Assembly: GCF_014202475.1 (NCBI RefSeq)
Contig: NZ_JACHGV010000017.1
Coordinates: forward strand, 62,001 to 126,000
Direction of reading: 5' to 3'
Length of the DNA stretch: 64,000 bases
Source of the DNA: Streptomyces paradoxus
Lineage (GTDB): Bacteria > Actinomycetota > Actinomycetes > Streptomycetales > Streptomycetaceae
In this document: piece by piece, positions 24,460 to 33,298 of the stretch
Position numbering within the stretch: position 1 is the first letter of the stretch
Layout: the number at the start of each line of letters is the position of its first letter
Notes under the pieces: model-generated
Databases searched by the model: none
Seen by the model: the letters and a program-made list of their open reading frames with translations, nothing else
Told to the model about the DNA's origin: nothing
Program-made: the position numbers and the translations under genes

Positions 24460-26481
24460 TCAGCCGTCGAGCCGTACGACCCGGACGGCTCCGGCCGGGA
24501 CCTCCAGGCGGCCGGCGGCTCGGTCACCGGTCAGCAGCTCGGTGCCGGGGACCTCCAGCGGCACCTTGGCGTCGGAGCCGGTGTGATTGACGGCGAAGAG
24601 GTAGGTGCCCGACTCGCCGGTGCGGCGGACCACTTCGACGTCCCGGGGCAGATCGGCGCGCGGGGCGAGCCCGGCGTCCTCGCCCGCACGGCCGAGCAGC
24701 GCGTCGAGGCCGTCGGCGCCGAGCCGGGTGGAGACGTACCATGCCGTGCCCTCGCCGAGGCGGTGCCGGGTGACGGCGGGCAGACCGGCGGCCGGGCCGT
24801 CGGCGTAGACCGAGACGGTCTCGGCGCCGCGCGGGACGACGAACTCCGTCCACACGTCGGCGGAGGGTTCGGTTCCGTCGGGGCCGGTGACGCGCACCCG
24901 TTCGCCGGGGAGCAGCGGTGAGAACTCCTCGACGGTGAGGCCGAGGACGTCCCGCAGCGGGCCCGGGTAGGCACCCTCGTGGACGGCGTCGTGCTCGTCG
25001 ACGATGCCGGAGAAGTACGAGACGACCAGCGTGCCGCCCTGCTCGACGTACGCCTTCAGGTTGCGGCCGGCCGCCTGCGTCATGAGGTACAGGGCCGGTA
25101 CGACGACAAGGGGATACCTCGACAAGTCGGCTTCCGGGTGGGCGAAGTCGACGGTGAGGTGGCGGTCGTAGAGGGCCTCGTAGAAGGCGTCGGCGCGCTC
25201 GCGGGCGTCGTGGTCGACGCTCGGGCGCCAGTCGAGGGTCTGCGCCCACCACGAGTGCCAGTCCCAGAGCACGGCCACGTCGGCCTCGGTGCGGGTGCCG
25301 CGGATCTCGCTCAACGCCTCGACACTCGCGCCGAGTTCGACGACCTCGCGCCACACACGGGTGTCGGTGCCGCCGTGCGGGACCATCGCCGAGTGGAACT
25401 TCTCGGCGCCGCGCCGGGACTGGCGCCACTGGAAGAACAGGGCGCCCTCGGAGCCGCGCGCCACGTGCGCCAGGGAGTTGCGGGCCATCTGGCCGGGGGC
25501 CTTGGCGGGGTTGCGGAGCTGCCAGTTGACGCCCGAGGTGGAGTGCTCCAGCAGCAGCCAGGGGGCGCCGCCCGCGACGGACCGGGTGAGGTCGGCGGCC
25601 ATCGCCAGGTTGACGTGGGTGCGGCGGCCGTCGGTGATCAGGTAGTGGTCGTTGGTGACCAGGTCGACCTCGCGGCCCCAGGCCCAGTAGTCGACGGAGT
25701 CGCACTGGCTCAGCGCCGTCATGAAGTTGGTGGTGACCGGGACGCCGGGTGAGAGGCGGTGCAGGATGTCCCGCTCCATGCGGAAGTTCTCGCGCATGGT
25801 GGCGTCGGCGAACCGCTTGTAGTCCAGCGCCTGGCCGGGGTTGACGGCCGCGGGGGTGAGCCGGGGCGGGTTGATGTCCTCGAAGGCGGCGTAACGCTGG
25901 CCCCAGAAGGCGGTGCCCCAGGCCTCGTTGACCGCGTCGACCGTGCCGTAGGTGGTTGCCAGCCAGCGGCGGAAGTGGGCGGCGCACGACGCGCAGTAGC
26001 AGGCGGAGACGGGGACGCCGTACTCGTTGTGGACGTGCCACATCGCCAGGGCCGGGTGGTCGCCGTAGCGCTCGGCGAGCTTCGTGGTGATGGCCGCGGC
26101 TGCGGCGCGGTAGTCGGCGTTGCTGTGGCAGATCGCCGCGCGGGAGCCGAACTCGTAGCGCACGCCCTCGGCGGTGACGGGAAGCGCCTCGGGGTGGGCC
26201 CGGTAGAACCAGACGGGCGGGACGACGGTGGGGGTGCCGAGGTCGACGCGGATGCCGTGCTCGTGCAGCAGGTCCAGGAGCCGGTCCAGCCAGCCGAAGT
26301 CGTGACGGCCGGGTGAGGGCTCCAGCAGCGCCCAGGAGAAGATCCCGACGCTCACCATCGTGACGCCGGCCTCCCGCATCAGCCGGACGTCCTCCTGCCA
26401 GACGCTTTCCGGCCACTGCTCGGGGTTGTAGTCCCCACCGAAGGCGAGCCTGGTGAGGCCCCTGGGGGTGGTCTCCGGCAT
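24460..26481 (-). CDS. beta-galactosidase, GH42
   Basis: A 673-residue cytoplasmic GH42 beta-galactosidase with the usual three parts: a catalytic barrel (about residues 10-390), a trimerisation/glutamine-amidotransferase-like domain (about 395-600) and a C-terminal beta domain. The acid/base is Glu153 in HVHNEYG and the nucleophile is Glu312 in LLLEHSTSG. The GH42 zinc site is visible as Cys118 together with Cys161, Cys163 and Cys166 (ACYCASC). No signal peptide is present, so it acts on imported galacto-oligosaccharides. ATG 26481 follows GGGAGA. It leads the operon with GH53 and is divergent from the sugar-binding protein gene, with 184 bp shared between the two starts. Confidence 0.95.
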   Translation of the reverse strand: MPETTPRGLTRLAFGGDYNPEQWPESVWQEDVRLMREAGVTMVSVGIFSWALLEPSPGRHDFGWLDRLLDLLHEHGIRVDLGTPTVVPPVWFYRAHPEALPVTAEGVRYEFGSRAAICHSNADYRAAAAAITTKLAERYGDHPALAMWHVHNEYGVPVSACYCASCAAHFRRWLATTYGTVDAVNEAWGTAFWGQRYAAFEDINPPRLTPAAVNPGQALDYKRFADATMRENFRMERDILHRLSPGVPVTTNFMTALSQCDSVDYWAWGREVDLVTNDHYLITDGRRTHVNLAMAADLTRSVAGGAPWLLLEHSTSGVNWQLRNPAKAPGQMARNSLAHVARGSEGALFFQWRQSRRGAEKFHSAMVPHGGTDTRVWREVVELGASVEALSEIRGTRTEADVAVLWDWHSWWAQTLDWRPSVDHDARERADAFYEALYDRHLTVDFAHPEADLSRYPLVVVPALYLMTQAAGRNLKAYVEQGGTLVVSYFSGIVDEHDAVHEGAYPGPLRDVLGLTVEEFSPLLPGERVRVTGPDGTEPSADVWTEFVVPRGAETVSVYADGPAAGLPAVTRHRLGEGTAWYVSTRLGADGLDALLGRAGEDAGLAPRADLPRDVEVVRRTGESGTYLFAVNHTGSDAKVPLEVPGTELLTGDRAAGRLEVPAGAVRVVRLDG

Positions 26482-26569
26482 GGAAGGTCTCCCGGTCGAT
26501 CGAAAAATTGGGAACGTGCACACACAGCTGCGCAGCGTGGAGGCCAACATAACCGCACAGCAACAACCA

Positions 26570-26612
26570 TTGACAAGTGTCCGGGATGTTTCTCTACTGT
26601 GAACGCTCACAG
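26570..26612 (+). promoter_or_regulatory. promoter with LacI-type operator before the galacto-oligosaccharide ABC operon
   Basis: TTGACA at 26570-26575 is a consensus -35; TACTGT at 26595-26600 or TCTACT at 26593-26598 could serve as -10. Over and beyond the -10 lies CTGTGAACGCTCACAG (26597-26612), an inverted repeat with one mismatched pair and a CG centre, the usual form of a LacI/GalR-family operator. The LacI gene at the end of the same operon (29861) is the obvious binder. The site may also shut the divergent GH42/GH53 genes. Confidence 0.6.
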
Positions 26613-26665
26613 AAGCATGGCAGGTCCTCGCAGCAGGCGAGGGCCGCAGGTCAGGGGAGAGATCC

Positions 26666-27985
26666 ATGCCGTACACGAAGCGCCGCCGCCTCGTGAGAAC
26701 CGCCGTCGCCATAGCCCTCGGCGCCACCACCCTCGCCGCCTGCGGCTCGGAATCCGCGGACAGCGACACCGAGTCGGGCCCGGCCTCGCTGACGTACTGG
26801 ACGTGGACGCCCGGCATGGACAAGGTCGTGGACCTGTGGAACAAGGGGCCGGGCAAGAAGGACCGGATCACCGTCACGGTGAAGAAGCAGGCGTCCGGTG
26901 ACACCCTGGTCACCAAGATCCTCACCGCGCACAAGGCGGGCAAGGCGCCCGACCTGGTGCAGGCGGAGTACCAGGCGCTGCCCACACTCGTCAGCAACGA
27001 CGCGCTCGCCGACATCTCGAAGACCGTCGGCGAGGCGGAGGACAAGTTCGCCGACGGCGTCTGGCAGCAGACGACCCTCGGCACGGACGCGGTCTACGCG
27101 GTCCCCCAGGACATCGGGCCGATGATGTTCTATTACCGCGAGGACCTGTTCAAGGAGTACGGCCTGACGGTCCCGACGACCTGGGACGAGTTCGCCGAGA
27201 TCGCCCGCAAGCTGAAGAAGGCGGCGCCCGGCAAGGACCTCACCACCTTCTCCGCCAACGACTCCGGTCTCTTCGCGGGCCTCGCCCAGCAGGCGGGCGC
27301 CAAGTGGTGGACGACCTCCGGCGACCAGTGGAAGGTCTCCATCAACGACGCTGCGACCCGCAAGGTCGCGAAGTTCTGGGGCGGCCTGGTGAAGGAGGGC
27401 GCCATCGACAACCAGCCGATGTACACGCCCGCCTGGAACAAGGCGCTCAACACCGGCAAGCAGATCGCCTGGGTCAGCGCCGTGTGGGCGCCGGGCACCC
27501 TGACCACGGCCGCGCCCGACACCAAGGGCAAGTGGGCCATGGCCCCGCTCCCCCAGTGGTCCGCGAGCGACAACAGCACCGGCAGCTGGGGCGGTTCCTC
27601 CACCGCCGTCACCACCGACTCCAAGCACCGCGCGGCCGCCGCGAAGTTCGCCGCCTGGCTGAACACCGACGGCAAGGCCCTGAACGCGCTGGCGAAGGAG
27701 AGCGGCATCTACCCGGCCGCCTCCAACGCCCAGACCAGCGGCGCCTTCCTCAAGCCGCCGGCCTACTTCGCCAACCAGGCCGACTTCTACACCAAGGCCG
27801 CCGACATCGCCGAGACCACCGCGCCCGCCGCCTGGGGCCCGAACGTCAACGTCGCCTACACCACGTTCAAGGACGCCTTCGGCGCCGCGGCGAAGAGCAA
27901 GTCGGACTTCGGCGCCGCGCTGGACGAGATGCAGGCCGACACCGTCGCCGACATGAAGAAGCAGGGCTTCGAGGTCGCGGAGTGA
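26666..27985 (+). CDS. ABC transporter sugar-binding lipoprotein
   Basis: This 439-residue extracellular solute-binding protein of cluster-B/family-1 type delivers oligosaccharides to a membrane ABC importer. The N-terminus is a lipoprotein signal: KRRRLVRTAVAIALGATTLAAC, with Cys26 as the lipid-modified residue. Family segments include SLTYWTWTPGMDKVVDLWNKG, QAEYQALPTLVSNDALADI and YAVPQDIGPMMFYYREDLFKEYGLTVPTTWDEF. The location beside GH42 and GH53 genes points to galacto-oligosaccharides as the ligand. Its stop overlaps the GTG of the first permease (GTGA). As usual in Streptomyces, no ATPase gene is in the operon; a shared MsiK-type ATPase elsewhere would be needed. Confidence 0.93.
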   Translation: MPYTKRRRLVRTAVAIALGATTLAACGSESADSDTESGPASLTYWTWTPGMDKVVDLWNKGPGKKDRITVTVKKQASGDTLVTKILTAHKAGKAPDLVQAEYQALPTLVSNDALADISKTVGEAEDKFADGVWQQTTLGTDAVYAVPQDIGPMMFYYREDLFKEYGLTVPTTWDEFAEIARKLKKAAPGKDLTTFSANDSGLFAGLAQQAGAKWWTTSGDQWKVSINDAATRKVAKFWGGLVKEGAIDNQPMYTPAWNKALNTGKQIAWVSAVWAPGTLTTAAPDTKGKWAMAPLPQWSASDNSTGSWGGSSTAVTTDSKHRAAAAKFAAWLNTDGKALNALAKESGIYPAASNAQTSGAFLKPPAYFANQADFYTKAADIAETTAPAAWGPNVNVAYTTFKDAFGAAAKSKSDFGAALDEMQADTVADMKKQGFEVAE

Positions 27986-28959
27986 AAAGCACGGCACGCC
28001 GGCGGTCGTACGGGGTCAAGGGGGCCCCGTACGCCCACCCGTCTCCCACCACCACCCTCAAACGAGCGCGAAGCGCCCCCTATCTTTTCCTCCTCCCCGC
28101 GACGCTCCTGTTCGCACTGTTCTTCGCGCTGCCCATCGGCTACGCGGTCTGGCTCAGTTTCCGCAAGGTGAAGGTGTCGGGCCTCGGCCTCGGCTCCGGC
28201 GCCCGCAAGGAGGTCTGGGCCGGCCTGGAGAACTACACCGACGCCCTCTCCGACAGCGAACTGCTGCACGGCACCCTGCGCGTCCTCGGCTACGGGTGCA
28301 TCGTCGTGCCCGTCATGCTCGGCCTGGCCCTGCTGTTCGCGCTGATGCTCGACTCGGAGAAGGTGCGGCTCGCGCCCGTCACCCGGCTCGCGATCTTCCT
28401 GCCGTACGCCATCCCCGGTGTGGTGGCCGCCCTGCTGTGGGGTTTCCTCTACCTGCCGGACGTCAGCCCCTTCTACTTCGTGCTCGACCGGCTCGGGATG
28501 CCGCAGCCGGACCTGCTGGACGGCGGGCCGCTGTTCCTGGCCCTGTCGAACATCGCGGTCTGGGGCGGTACCGGCTTCAACATGATCGTCATCTACACCT
28601 CGCTCCAGGCGATCCCGGCGGAGGTGTACGAGGCGGCGAAGCTGGACGGCGCCACCCCGCTGCAGATCGCGCTGCGGATCAAGATCCCGATGGTGTCGCC
28701 CTCGCTGGTGCTGACCTTCTTCTTCTCGATCATCGCGACGCTCCAGGTGTTCAACGAACCGACCACCCTCAAGCCGCTCACCAACTCGGTGTCCACGACG
28801 TGGAGCCCGCTGATGAAGGTGCACCGGGACGCCTTCGGCGAGGGTGACATCTACGGAGCCGCGGCGCAGGCCGTGATCATCGCCTTCGCCACGCTCCTCC
28901 TCTCCTTCGGCTTCCTGCGGGCCGCGAACCGTCGCCAGAAGCAGGAGGCCGCCCGATGA
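27982..28959 (+). CDS. ABC sugar transporter permease 1
   Basis: The 325-residue protein is a MalF-type membrane permease. A basic N-terminus (STARRRSYG) is followed by six membrane segments, the first SAPYLFLLPATLLFALFFALPIGYAVWLSF. The cytoplasmic EAA loop is PAEVYEAAKLDGATPLQIALRIKIPMVSPSL (about residues 212-242), which docks the ATPase. GTG 27982 overlaps the stop of the binding-protein gene, giving tight coupling. It pairs with the next permease and the upstream lipoprotein in uptake of galactan fragments. Confidence 0.93.
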   Translation: MKSTARRRSYGVKGAPYAHPSPTTTLKRARSAPYLFLLPATLLFALFFALPIGYAVWLSFRKVKVSGLGLGSGARKEVWAGLENYTDALSDSELLHGTLRVLGYGCIVVPVMLGLALLFALMLDSEKVRLAPVTRLAIFLPYAIPGVVAALLWGFLYLPDVSPFYFVLDRLGMPQPDLLDGGPLFLALSNIAVWGGTGFNMIVIYTSLQAIPAEVYEAAKLDGATPLQIALRIKIPMVSPSLVLTFFFSIIATLQVFNEPTTLKPLTNSVSTTWSPLMKVHRDAFGEGDIYGAAAQAVIIAFATLLLSFGFLRAANRRQKQEAAR

Positions 28960-29864
28960 GCTCCCTCGCCGTCCACCAGACCGAGCCGGTGGCGGGCAGC
29001 ACGCCCGGCACCGCCCAGGACCGCCCGCCGCTGCGCCGCCGGATCGCCCTGATGCCCACGGTCACCCTGCTGCTGGGCGCGCTCTACTGCCTGCTCCCGG
29101 TCGCCTGGGTGGTCATCGCCGCCACCAAGTCCGGGCGGGAGCTGTTCTCCACCTTCACGTTCCTGCCCGGCACGGGCTTCGCCGGCAACATCCGGGACCT
29201 CAGCGCCTACCGCGACGGTGTCTACTGGCAGTGGATGGGCAACTCCGCGCTGTACGCCGGTCTCGGGGCCCTGTTGTCGACCTGCGTATCGGCGATCAGC
29301 GGTTACGCGCTCGCGATCTACCGTTTCCGCGGCCGCGAGACGCTCTTCAACGTGCTGCTCGCGGGGGTGCTGATGCCGCCCGTGATCCTGGCCGTCCCCC
29401 AGTACCTGCTGCTGGCGAAGGCCGACCTCACCGACTCGTACCTGTCCGTCCTGCTGCCGCAGATCCTCTTCCCGTACGGTGTCTACCTCGCGCGGATCTA
29501 CGCCGCCGCCGCGGTGCCCGCCGACGTGATCGAGGCGGGGCGCATGGACGGGGCGAGCGAGTGGCGGATCTTCACGCGGATCGCCCTGCCGATGATGATC
29601 CCCGGGATGGTGACGGTGTTCCTGTTCCAGTTCGTGGCGATCTGGAACAACTTCCTGCTGCCGTACATCATGCTCAGCGACGACGAGAAGTTCCCGATCA
29701 CGCTCGGCCTGTTCACGTTGCTGGAGCAGGGCGCCAACACCCCGGCGCTGTACACCCTGGTGATCACGGGCGCCCTGCTCGCGGTGCTCCCGCTGGTCGC
29801 CCTCTTCCTGGTCATCCAGCGGTTCTGGAGCCTGGATCTGCTCTCCGGAGCCGTAAAGTCGTGA
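28956..29864 (+). CDS. ABC sugar transporter permease 2
   Basis: This MalG-type permease has 302 residues and six membrane helices, beginning RRRIALMPTVTLLLGALYCLLPVAWVVIAA. The EAA loop is PADVIEAGRMDGASEWRIFTRIALPMMIPGM (about residues 188-218). ATG 28956 overlaps the stop of permease 1 (ATGA), and its own TGA overlaps the GTG of the LacI gene. These couplings put all four genes under one mRNA and one operator upstream of the binding protein. Confidence 0.93.
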   Translation: MSSLAVHQTEPVAGSTPGTAQDRPPLRRRIALMPTVTLLLGALYCLLPVAWVVIAATKSGRELFSTFTFLPGTGFAGNIRDLSAYRDGVYWQWMGNSALYAGLGALLSTCVSAISGYALAIYRFRGRETLFNVLLAGVLMPPVILAVPQYLLLAKADLTDSYLSVLLPQILFPYGVYLARIYAAAAVPADVIEAGRMDGASEWRIFTRIALPMMIPGMVTVFLFQFVAIWNNFLLPYIMLSDDEKFPITLGLFTLLEQGANTPALYTLVITGALLAVLPLVALFLVIQRFWSLDLLSGAVKS

Positions 29865-30892
29865 CCATGAACGCTGCCGGAGGCAGGCGCAGGCCGCCCA
29901 CGATCCATGACGTGGCGCGCGAGGCCGGTGTCTCGCGCGGCACCGTCTCGCGCGTCCTCAACGGCGGGCACTACGTCAGTCCGGCCGCCCAGGAGGCGGT
30001 CAACGCGGCCATCCGCAAGACGGGTTACGTGGTCAACCGGCACGCCCGTTCCCTGATCACCGGGCGGTCCGACTCGATCGGCTTCCTGCTCACCGAGCCG
30101 CAGGAGCGGTTCTTCGAGGACCCCAACTTCAACGTCCTGCTGCGCGGCTGCACCCAGGCGCTCGCCGCGCACGACATCCCGCTGCTGCTGATGCTGGCGG
30201 GCACCGAGGACGAACGGCGGCGCATCACGCGGTACATCACCGCCGGGCACGTCGACGGGGTGCTGCTGGTGTCCAGCCACTCCGGTGATCCCGTCGCCGA
30301 GCAGCTGCGCGAGGCGGGGGTGCCGCTGGTCGCGTGCGGGAAGCCGATCGGGCTGGCCTCCAAGGTGAGCTACGTGGCCGCCGACGACCGGGACGGCGCC
30401 CGCGACATGGTGCGTCACCTGCTGTCGCTCGGGCGGCGCAGGGTGGGCACCGTGACCGGTCCGCTGGACACACCCGGCGGCGTCGAGCGCCTCGCCGGTT
30501 ACAAGGAGGTGCTGGCGGAGGCGGGCCTGGAGTTCGACGAGCGGCTGGTCGTCTCCGGTGACTACAGCCGGGCGAGCGGCGAGGCCGGCGCCGAGCACCT
30601 GCTGGCGCGGGCGCCGGACGTCGACGCGGTGTTCGTCGCCTCCGACCTCATGGCGCAGGGAGTGCTCACAGCCCTGCACCGGGCCGGGCGGCGGGTGCCG
30701 GAGGACGTGGCGGTCGGCGGTTTCGACGATTCACCGGCCGCCGTGGCCGCCGGCCCCGAGCTGACGACCATCCGGCAGCCCTGGGACCGCATCAGCAGTG
30801 AGATGGTCCGGGTGCTGCTCGCGCTGATCGGGGGCGAGGATCCGGCGGCGGTGATCCTGCCGACGGAGCTGGTGAAGCGGGAGTCGACGTGA
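29861..30892 (+). CDS. LacI-family transcriptional repressor of the galacto-oligosaccharide locus
   Basis: The 343-residue repressor has a LacI helix-turn-helix and hinge (PPTIHDVAREAGVSRGTVSRVLNGGHYVSPAAQEAV, about residues 11-46, hinge to about 65), followed by a periplasmic-binding-protein-like sugar domain (DSIGFLLTEPQ onward, with DGVLLVSSHSGD, VAADDRDGARDMVRHL and GFDDSPAAVA). GTG 29861 forms a GTGA overlap with the permease stop and has GGAG upstream; ATG 29867, two codons later, is the alternative. It is probably the binder of the operator at 26597-26612 and is induced by a galactoside. A regulator at the tail of its own operon gives negative feedback. Confidence 0.92.
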   Translation: MTMNAAGGRRRPPTIHDVAREAGVSRGTVSRVLNGGHYVSPAAQEAVNAAIRKTGYVVNRHARSLITGRSDSIGFLLTEPQERFFEDPNFNVLLRGCTQALAAHDIPLLLMLAGTEDERRRITRYITAGHVDGVLLVSSHSGDPVAEQLREAGVPLVACGKPIGLASKVSYVAADDRDGARDMVRHLLSLGRRRVGTVTGPLDTPGGVERLAGYKEVLAEAGLEFDERLVVSGDYSRASGEAGAEHLLARAPDVDAVFVASDLMAQGVLTALHRAGRRVPEDVAVGGFDDSPAAVAAGPELTTIRQPWDRISSEMVRVLLALIGGEDPAAVILPTELVKREST

Positions 30893-30966
30893 GGCCGTGA
30901 GTGCGGACCGGGAGGCCGGTCTGCATGCACCGTCATGGAACCGTGCACCGGTGTTACCGTTCCCAT

Positions 30967-31392
30967 ATGGCGGCGAAGACGGCTGGTGGGCAGCTGGAAG
31001 ACCGGTGGCGGGACATCCTGTCGGCGCACGCGCGCACGATGTGCGAGATCGACCGGGCGCTGCATCCGCACGGCCTCGGCGCATCCGACTTCGAGGTCCT
31101 GGACATGCTCGCGAACGCGGCGCCCGGGGAGGGCGAGCAGTGCCGGGTGCAGAACCTCGTGGGGCGGGTCCACCTCAGTCAGAGCGCGCTGTCGAGGCTG
31201 ATCGCCCGGCTGGAGAAGGACGGGCTGGTGGCCCGGTCCGTGTGCGCGGAGGACCGCCGGGGCGTGTGGGTCGCCCTGACGGCCAAGGGCCGTGACCTGC
31301 ACGCCGAGGTGCTGCCGCTGCAGCGGGCAGCACTGAGCCGGGCGCTGGGCGAGCAGTCACCCAGGCCCGGATCGCGCCGGTGGCCTTCCTAG
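30967..31392 (+). CDS. MarR-family transcriptional regulator, possibly altered C-terminus
   Basis: The 141-residue winged-helix regulator has the MarR layout: helix 1 RWRDILSAHARTMCEIDRALHPHGLGASDFEVLDML, recognition region VQNLVGRVHLSQSALSRLIARLEKDGLVARSVCAEDRRGVWVALTAKGRDL, and the start of the C-terminal dimer helix LPLQRAALSRALGEQ. The last 12 residues (SPRPGSRRWPS) do not resemble a MarR ending, whereas another frame there would read QARIAPVAFLAG, closer to the expected helix. A small indel near 31351 is therefore possible but not proven. The TAG overlaps, on the opposite strand, the TAG of the SseB-like gene through the shared tetramer CTAG. Confidence 0.75.
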   Translation: MAAKTAGGQLEDRWRDILSAHARTMCEIDRALHPHGLGASDFEVLDMLANAAPGEGEQCRVQNLVGRVHLSQSALSRLIARLEKDGLVARSVCAEDRRGVWVALTAKGRDLHAEVLPLQRAALSRALGEQSPRPGSRRWPS

Positions 31393-31787
31393 CGGGCCAG
31401 CAGGGTGCGCACTCCCTCCGAGGTCAGCGTCAGGCGGTGCTCCGAGCTGCCGTCGATGGTGAGCGACAGGTCGTCGGCCGGCCACTGCGCGGCGAGGGCC
31501 CCGAGGGGCACCAGGCGGTAGCGGGACACGAACGGCAGCAGCCCGGCCATCTCCACCTCTGAGGTGAACACGGGCACCACCGGTTCGCCGCCCGGCTGCT
31601 CCAGCACCGGCAGGGCCACCGCCGACGGGTTGGCGGCGTCCGAGTCGTTGGCGTCGTCGGGCACGGGGATGAGCACGTCGCTGTTGGCGAGCGCGTCCAG
31701 AGCCGCCGTGTCCTCGGTGTTCTCGGAGAGGACGTCCAGAGCCCGCTGGGCGGGCGTGGGCGTGGGGTCGTTTGCGGGTGTCTCCAT
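31389..31787 (-). CDS. SseB-like domain protein
   Basis: The 132-residue acidic protein carries the SseB N-terminal domain pattern: RALDVLSENTEDTAALDALANSDVLIPVPDD, then AVALPVLEQPGGEPVVPVFTSEVEMAGLLPFVSRYRLVPLGALAAQWPADDLSLTIDGSSEHRLTLTSEGV. The domain is common in actinobacteria, often near ESX or membrane systems, but has no defined reaction. AGGGAA precedes ATG 31787. No signal peptide is present. It is convergent with and overlaps the MarR gene by the four bases 31389-31392. Upstream it faces the MFS operon promoter. Confidence 0.8.
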   Translation of the reverse strand: METPANDPTPTPAQRALDVLSENTEDTAALDALANSDVLIPVPDDANDSDAANPSAVALPVLEQPGGEPVVPVFTSEVEMAGLLPFVSRYRLVPLGALAAQWPADDLSLTIDGSSEHRLTLTSEGVRTLLAR

Positions 31788-31982
31788 GGCAGATTCCCTG
31801 GTAGCGGCGGTCGTGCGGCCCGCCCCGGGCATGATCCGCCCCGGGAACGGTCCTGCTCGCGTACCCGAACGGGACCGGGGCAACCCTGGTGGATCTCCGA
31901 GGTTCGTGGGAGCTCGGGGGAGATCTCGTGGCGAGCCGGGGGATGCCGGGCCGTCGGAGGACACCTGGGCAGCCGGGGGCTG

Positions 31983-32014
31983 TTGACCCCACTGATGTTA
32001 CCGGTAACATCAGT
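31983..32014 (+). promoter_or_regulatory. promoter overlapped by a perfect 24-bp palindrome (LacI-type operator)
   Basis: TTGACC at 31983-31988 and TAACAT at 32005-32010, 16 bp apart, make a good sigma-70 type promoter. ACTGATGTTACC (31991-32002) is followed directly by its exact reverse complement (32003-32014), so the palindrome fills the spacer and the -10 box. Its centre TTACCGGTAA has the central CG of LacI-family operators. The LacI gene at 37528, last in the operon that begins here, is the likely repressor. Confidence 0.7.
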
Positions 32015-32083
32015 TCCCTGATCCAGACGTACGCGCCTGTGCCCTCCGCCCACCCACCCGGTGGCCCGTCCTTCGGAGTCCGC

Positions 32084-33265
32084 GTGATCGAAGAGCGCGT
32101 TGCCCGTCTCTCCTCCGCACCGCCCGGCCCCGTGTTCAGCAGGGCCGCCGTAGTGGCCTCTTGTACCGGCTTCGTGCTCATCGGGGCGTTGCAGGCGCTG
32201 TACGGGCCGGCGATCCCGGCCTTCCGTGCGGAGTTCGGGCTGTCGCCCTCCGCCGCGGGACTGGGGCTGAGCGCCCACTTCGTCGGTGGTGTGGCCGGTG
32301 TGCTGCTGTTCGACCGGCTCTACGGCCGGGTCGGCAACCGGCGGATCCTCGGCAGTTCGTATCTGCTGATGGCCGTCGGCGCCGCCGGCTTCGCGCTGGC
32401 GCCCGACTGGCCCACCGCCCTGGTGGCGGCCCTGCTGGCCGGGTTCGGCTTCGGCGGTATCGACTACGGCCTCAACCAGCTGTTCGCCGTGGGCTTCGGC
32501 CACCGTTCCACCGCGATGCTCAACATCCTCAACGCCCACTTCGGCATCGGCGCCATCCTCGGGCCCGCCGTGATCGGCGCGGTCGGCTCCGAGCATTACC
32601 CGGCCGTCTTCCTCGCTTTCGCCGTCGCCAACCTGCCGCTGCTGCTGTGCCTGAGGGGCGTGCGGAACCAGGTGCCCGTCCCGGCCGGAGAGCAGAGCGG
32701 CGGCACAGGCGTGCTCGGGCGGAGCCTCGGCTCCGTCCTCGCCGTGTTCGTCGTCCTCTACGTGCTGCACGTCGGCATCGAGGCCGGTGTGGGCGGCTGG
32801 GAGCCCACGCATCTGGAGACGGTCGGCTACGGCGCGGGCGTCGCCGCGACCGCCACCTCCGTGTACTGGCTGATGATGACCGTCGGCCGCTTCCTGGTCG
32901 CCCCGCTCGCGCTGCGCTTCTCCGCCCAGGCCATCATCACCGTCTCGTGCGCGGGCATGACGGTGTGCCTGCTGGCCGCGACCGTCCCGGCCCTCGCGCC
33001 CTACGCGTACGCCGGTGTCGGTCTGTTCATCGCGCCGATCTTCCCCACCGGGCTGCCCTGGCTGAACCGCGCCGCCCCGCGGGCCCGGCGGGCCGGCGCC
33101 CTGGTCATCGCGGCCTCCATGGCCGGCGGTGTCGCCGCGGGGCCTGCGCTGGGCAAGGCCATCGAGTGGTCCGGGATCCGCGCCGTGCCGCTCCTGCTGT
33201 GCGGCGTGTCGGCACTCTGCCTGGCCGCCACACTCTGGCTGATCCGCGCCACCCGCTCCCGCTGA
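32084..33265 (+). CDS. MFS transporter, probable sugar uptake
   Basis: The 393-residue protein has 12 predicted membrane helices. TM1 is SRAAVVASCTGFVLIGALQALYGPAIP, and the loop LLFDRLYGRVGNRRILGSS is the MFS G-x3-D/R-x-G-R-R motif A. Later segments (NQLFAVGFGHRSTAMLNILNAHFGIGAILGPAVIGAV, GVGGWEPTHLE) resemble the FucP/glucose-transporter branch of bacterial MFS proteins. GTG 32084 with CGGAG upstream is preferred; longer in-frame reading would cross the operator. It leads an operon with two GH35 genes and a LacI gene, so import of a beta-galactoside or galactose-containing sugar is likely. Confidence 0.85.
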   Translation: MIEERVARLSSAPPGPVFSRAAVVASCTGFVLIGALQALYGPAIPAFRAEFGLSPSAAGLGLSAHFVGGVAGVLLFDRLYGRVGNRRILGSSYLLMAVGAAGFALAPDWPTALVAALLAGFGFGGIDYGLNQLFAVGFGHRSTAMLNILNAHFGIGAILGPAVIGAVGSEHYPAVFLAFAVANLPLLLCLRGVRNQVPVPAGEQSGGTGVLGRSLGSVLAVFVVLYVLHVGIEAGVGGWEPTHLETVGYGAGVAATATSVYWLMMTVGRFLVAPLALRFSAQAIITVSCAGMTVCLLAATVPALAPYAYAGVGLFIAPIFPTGLPWLNRAAPRARRAGALVIAASMAGGVAAGPALGKAIEWSGIRAVPLLLCGVSALCLAATLWLIRATRSR

Positions 33266-33298
33266 ATCCACTCCTCTGTCCCGAAGGGAAGCTTCCGC

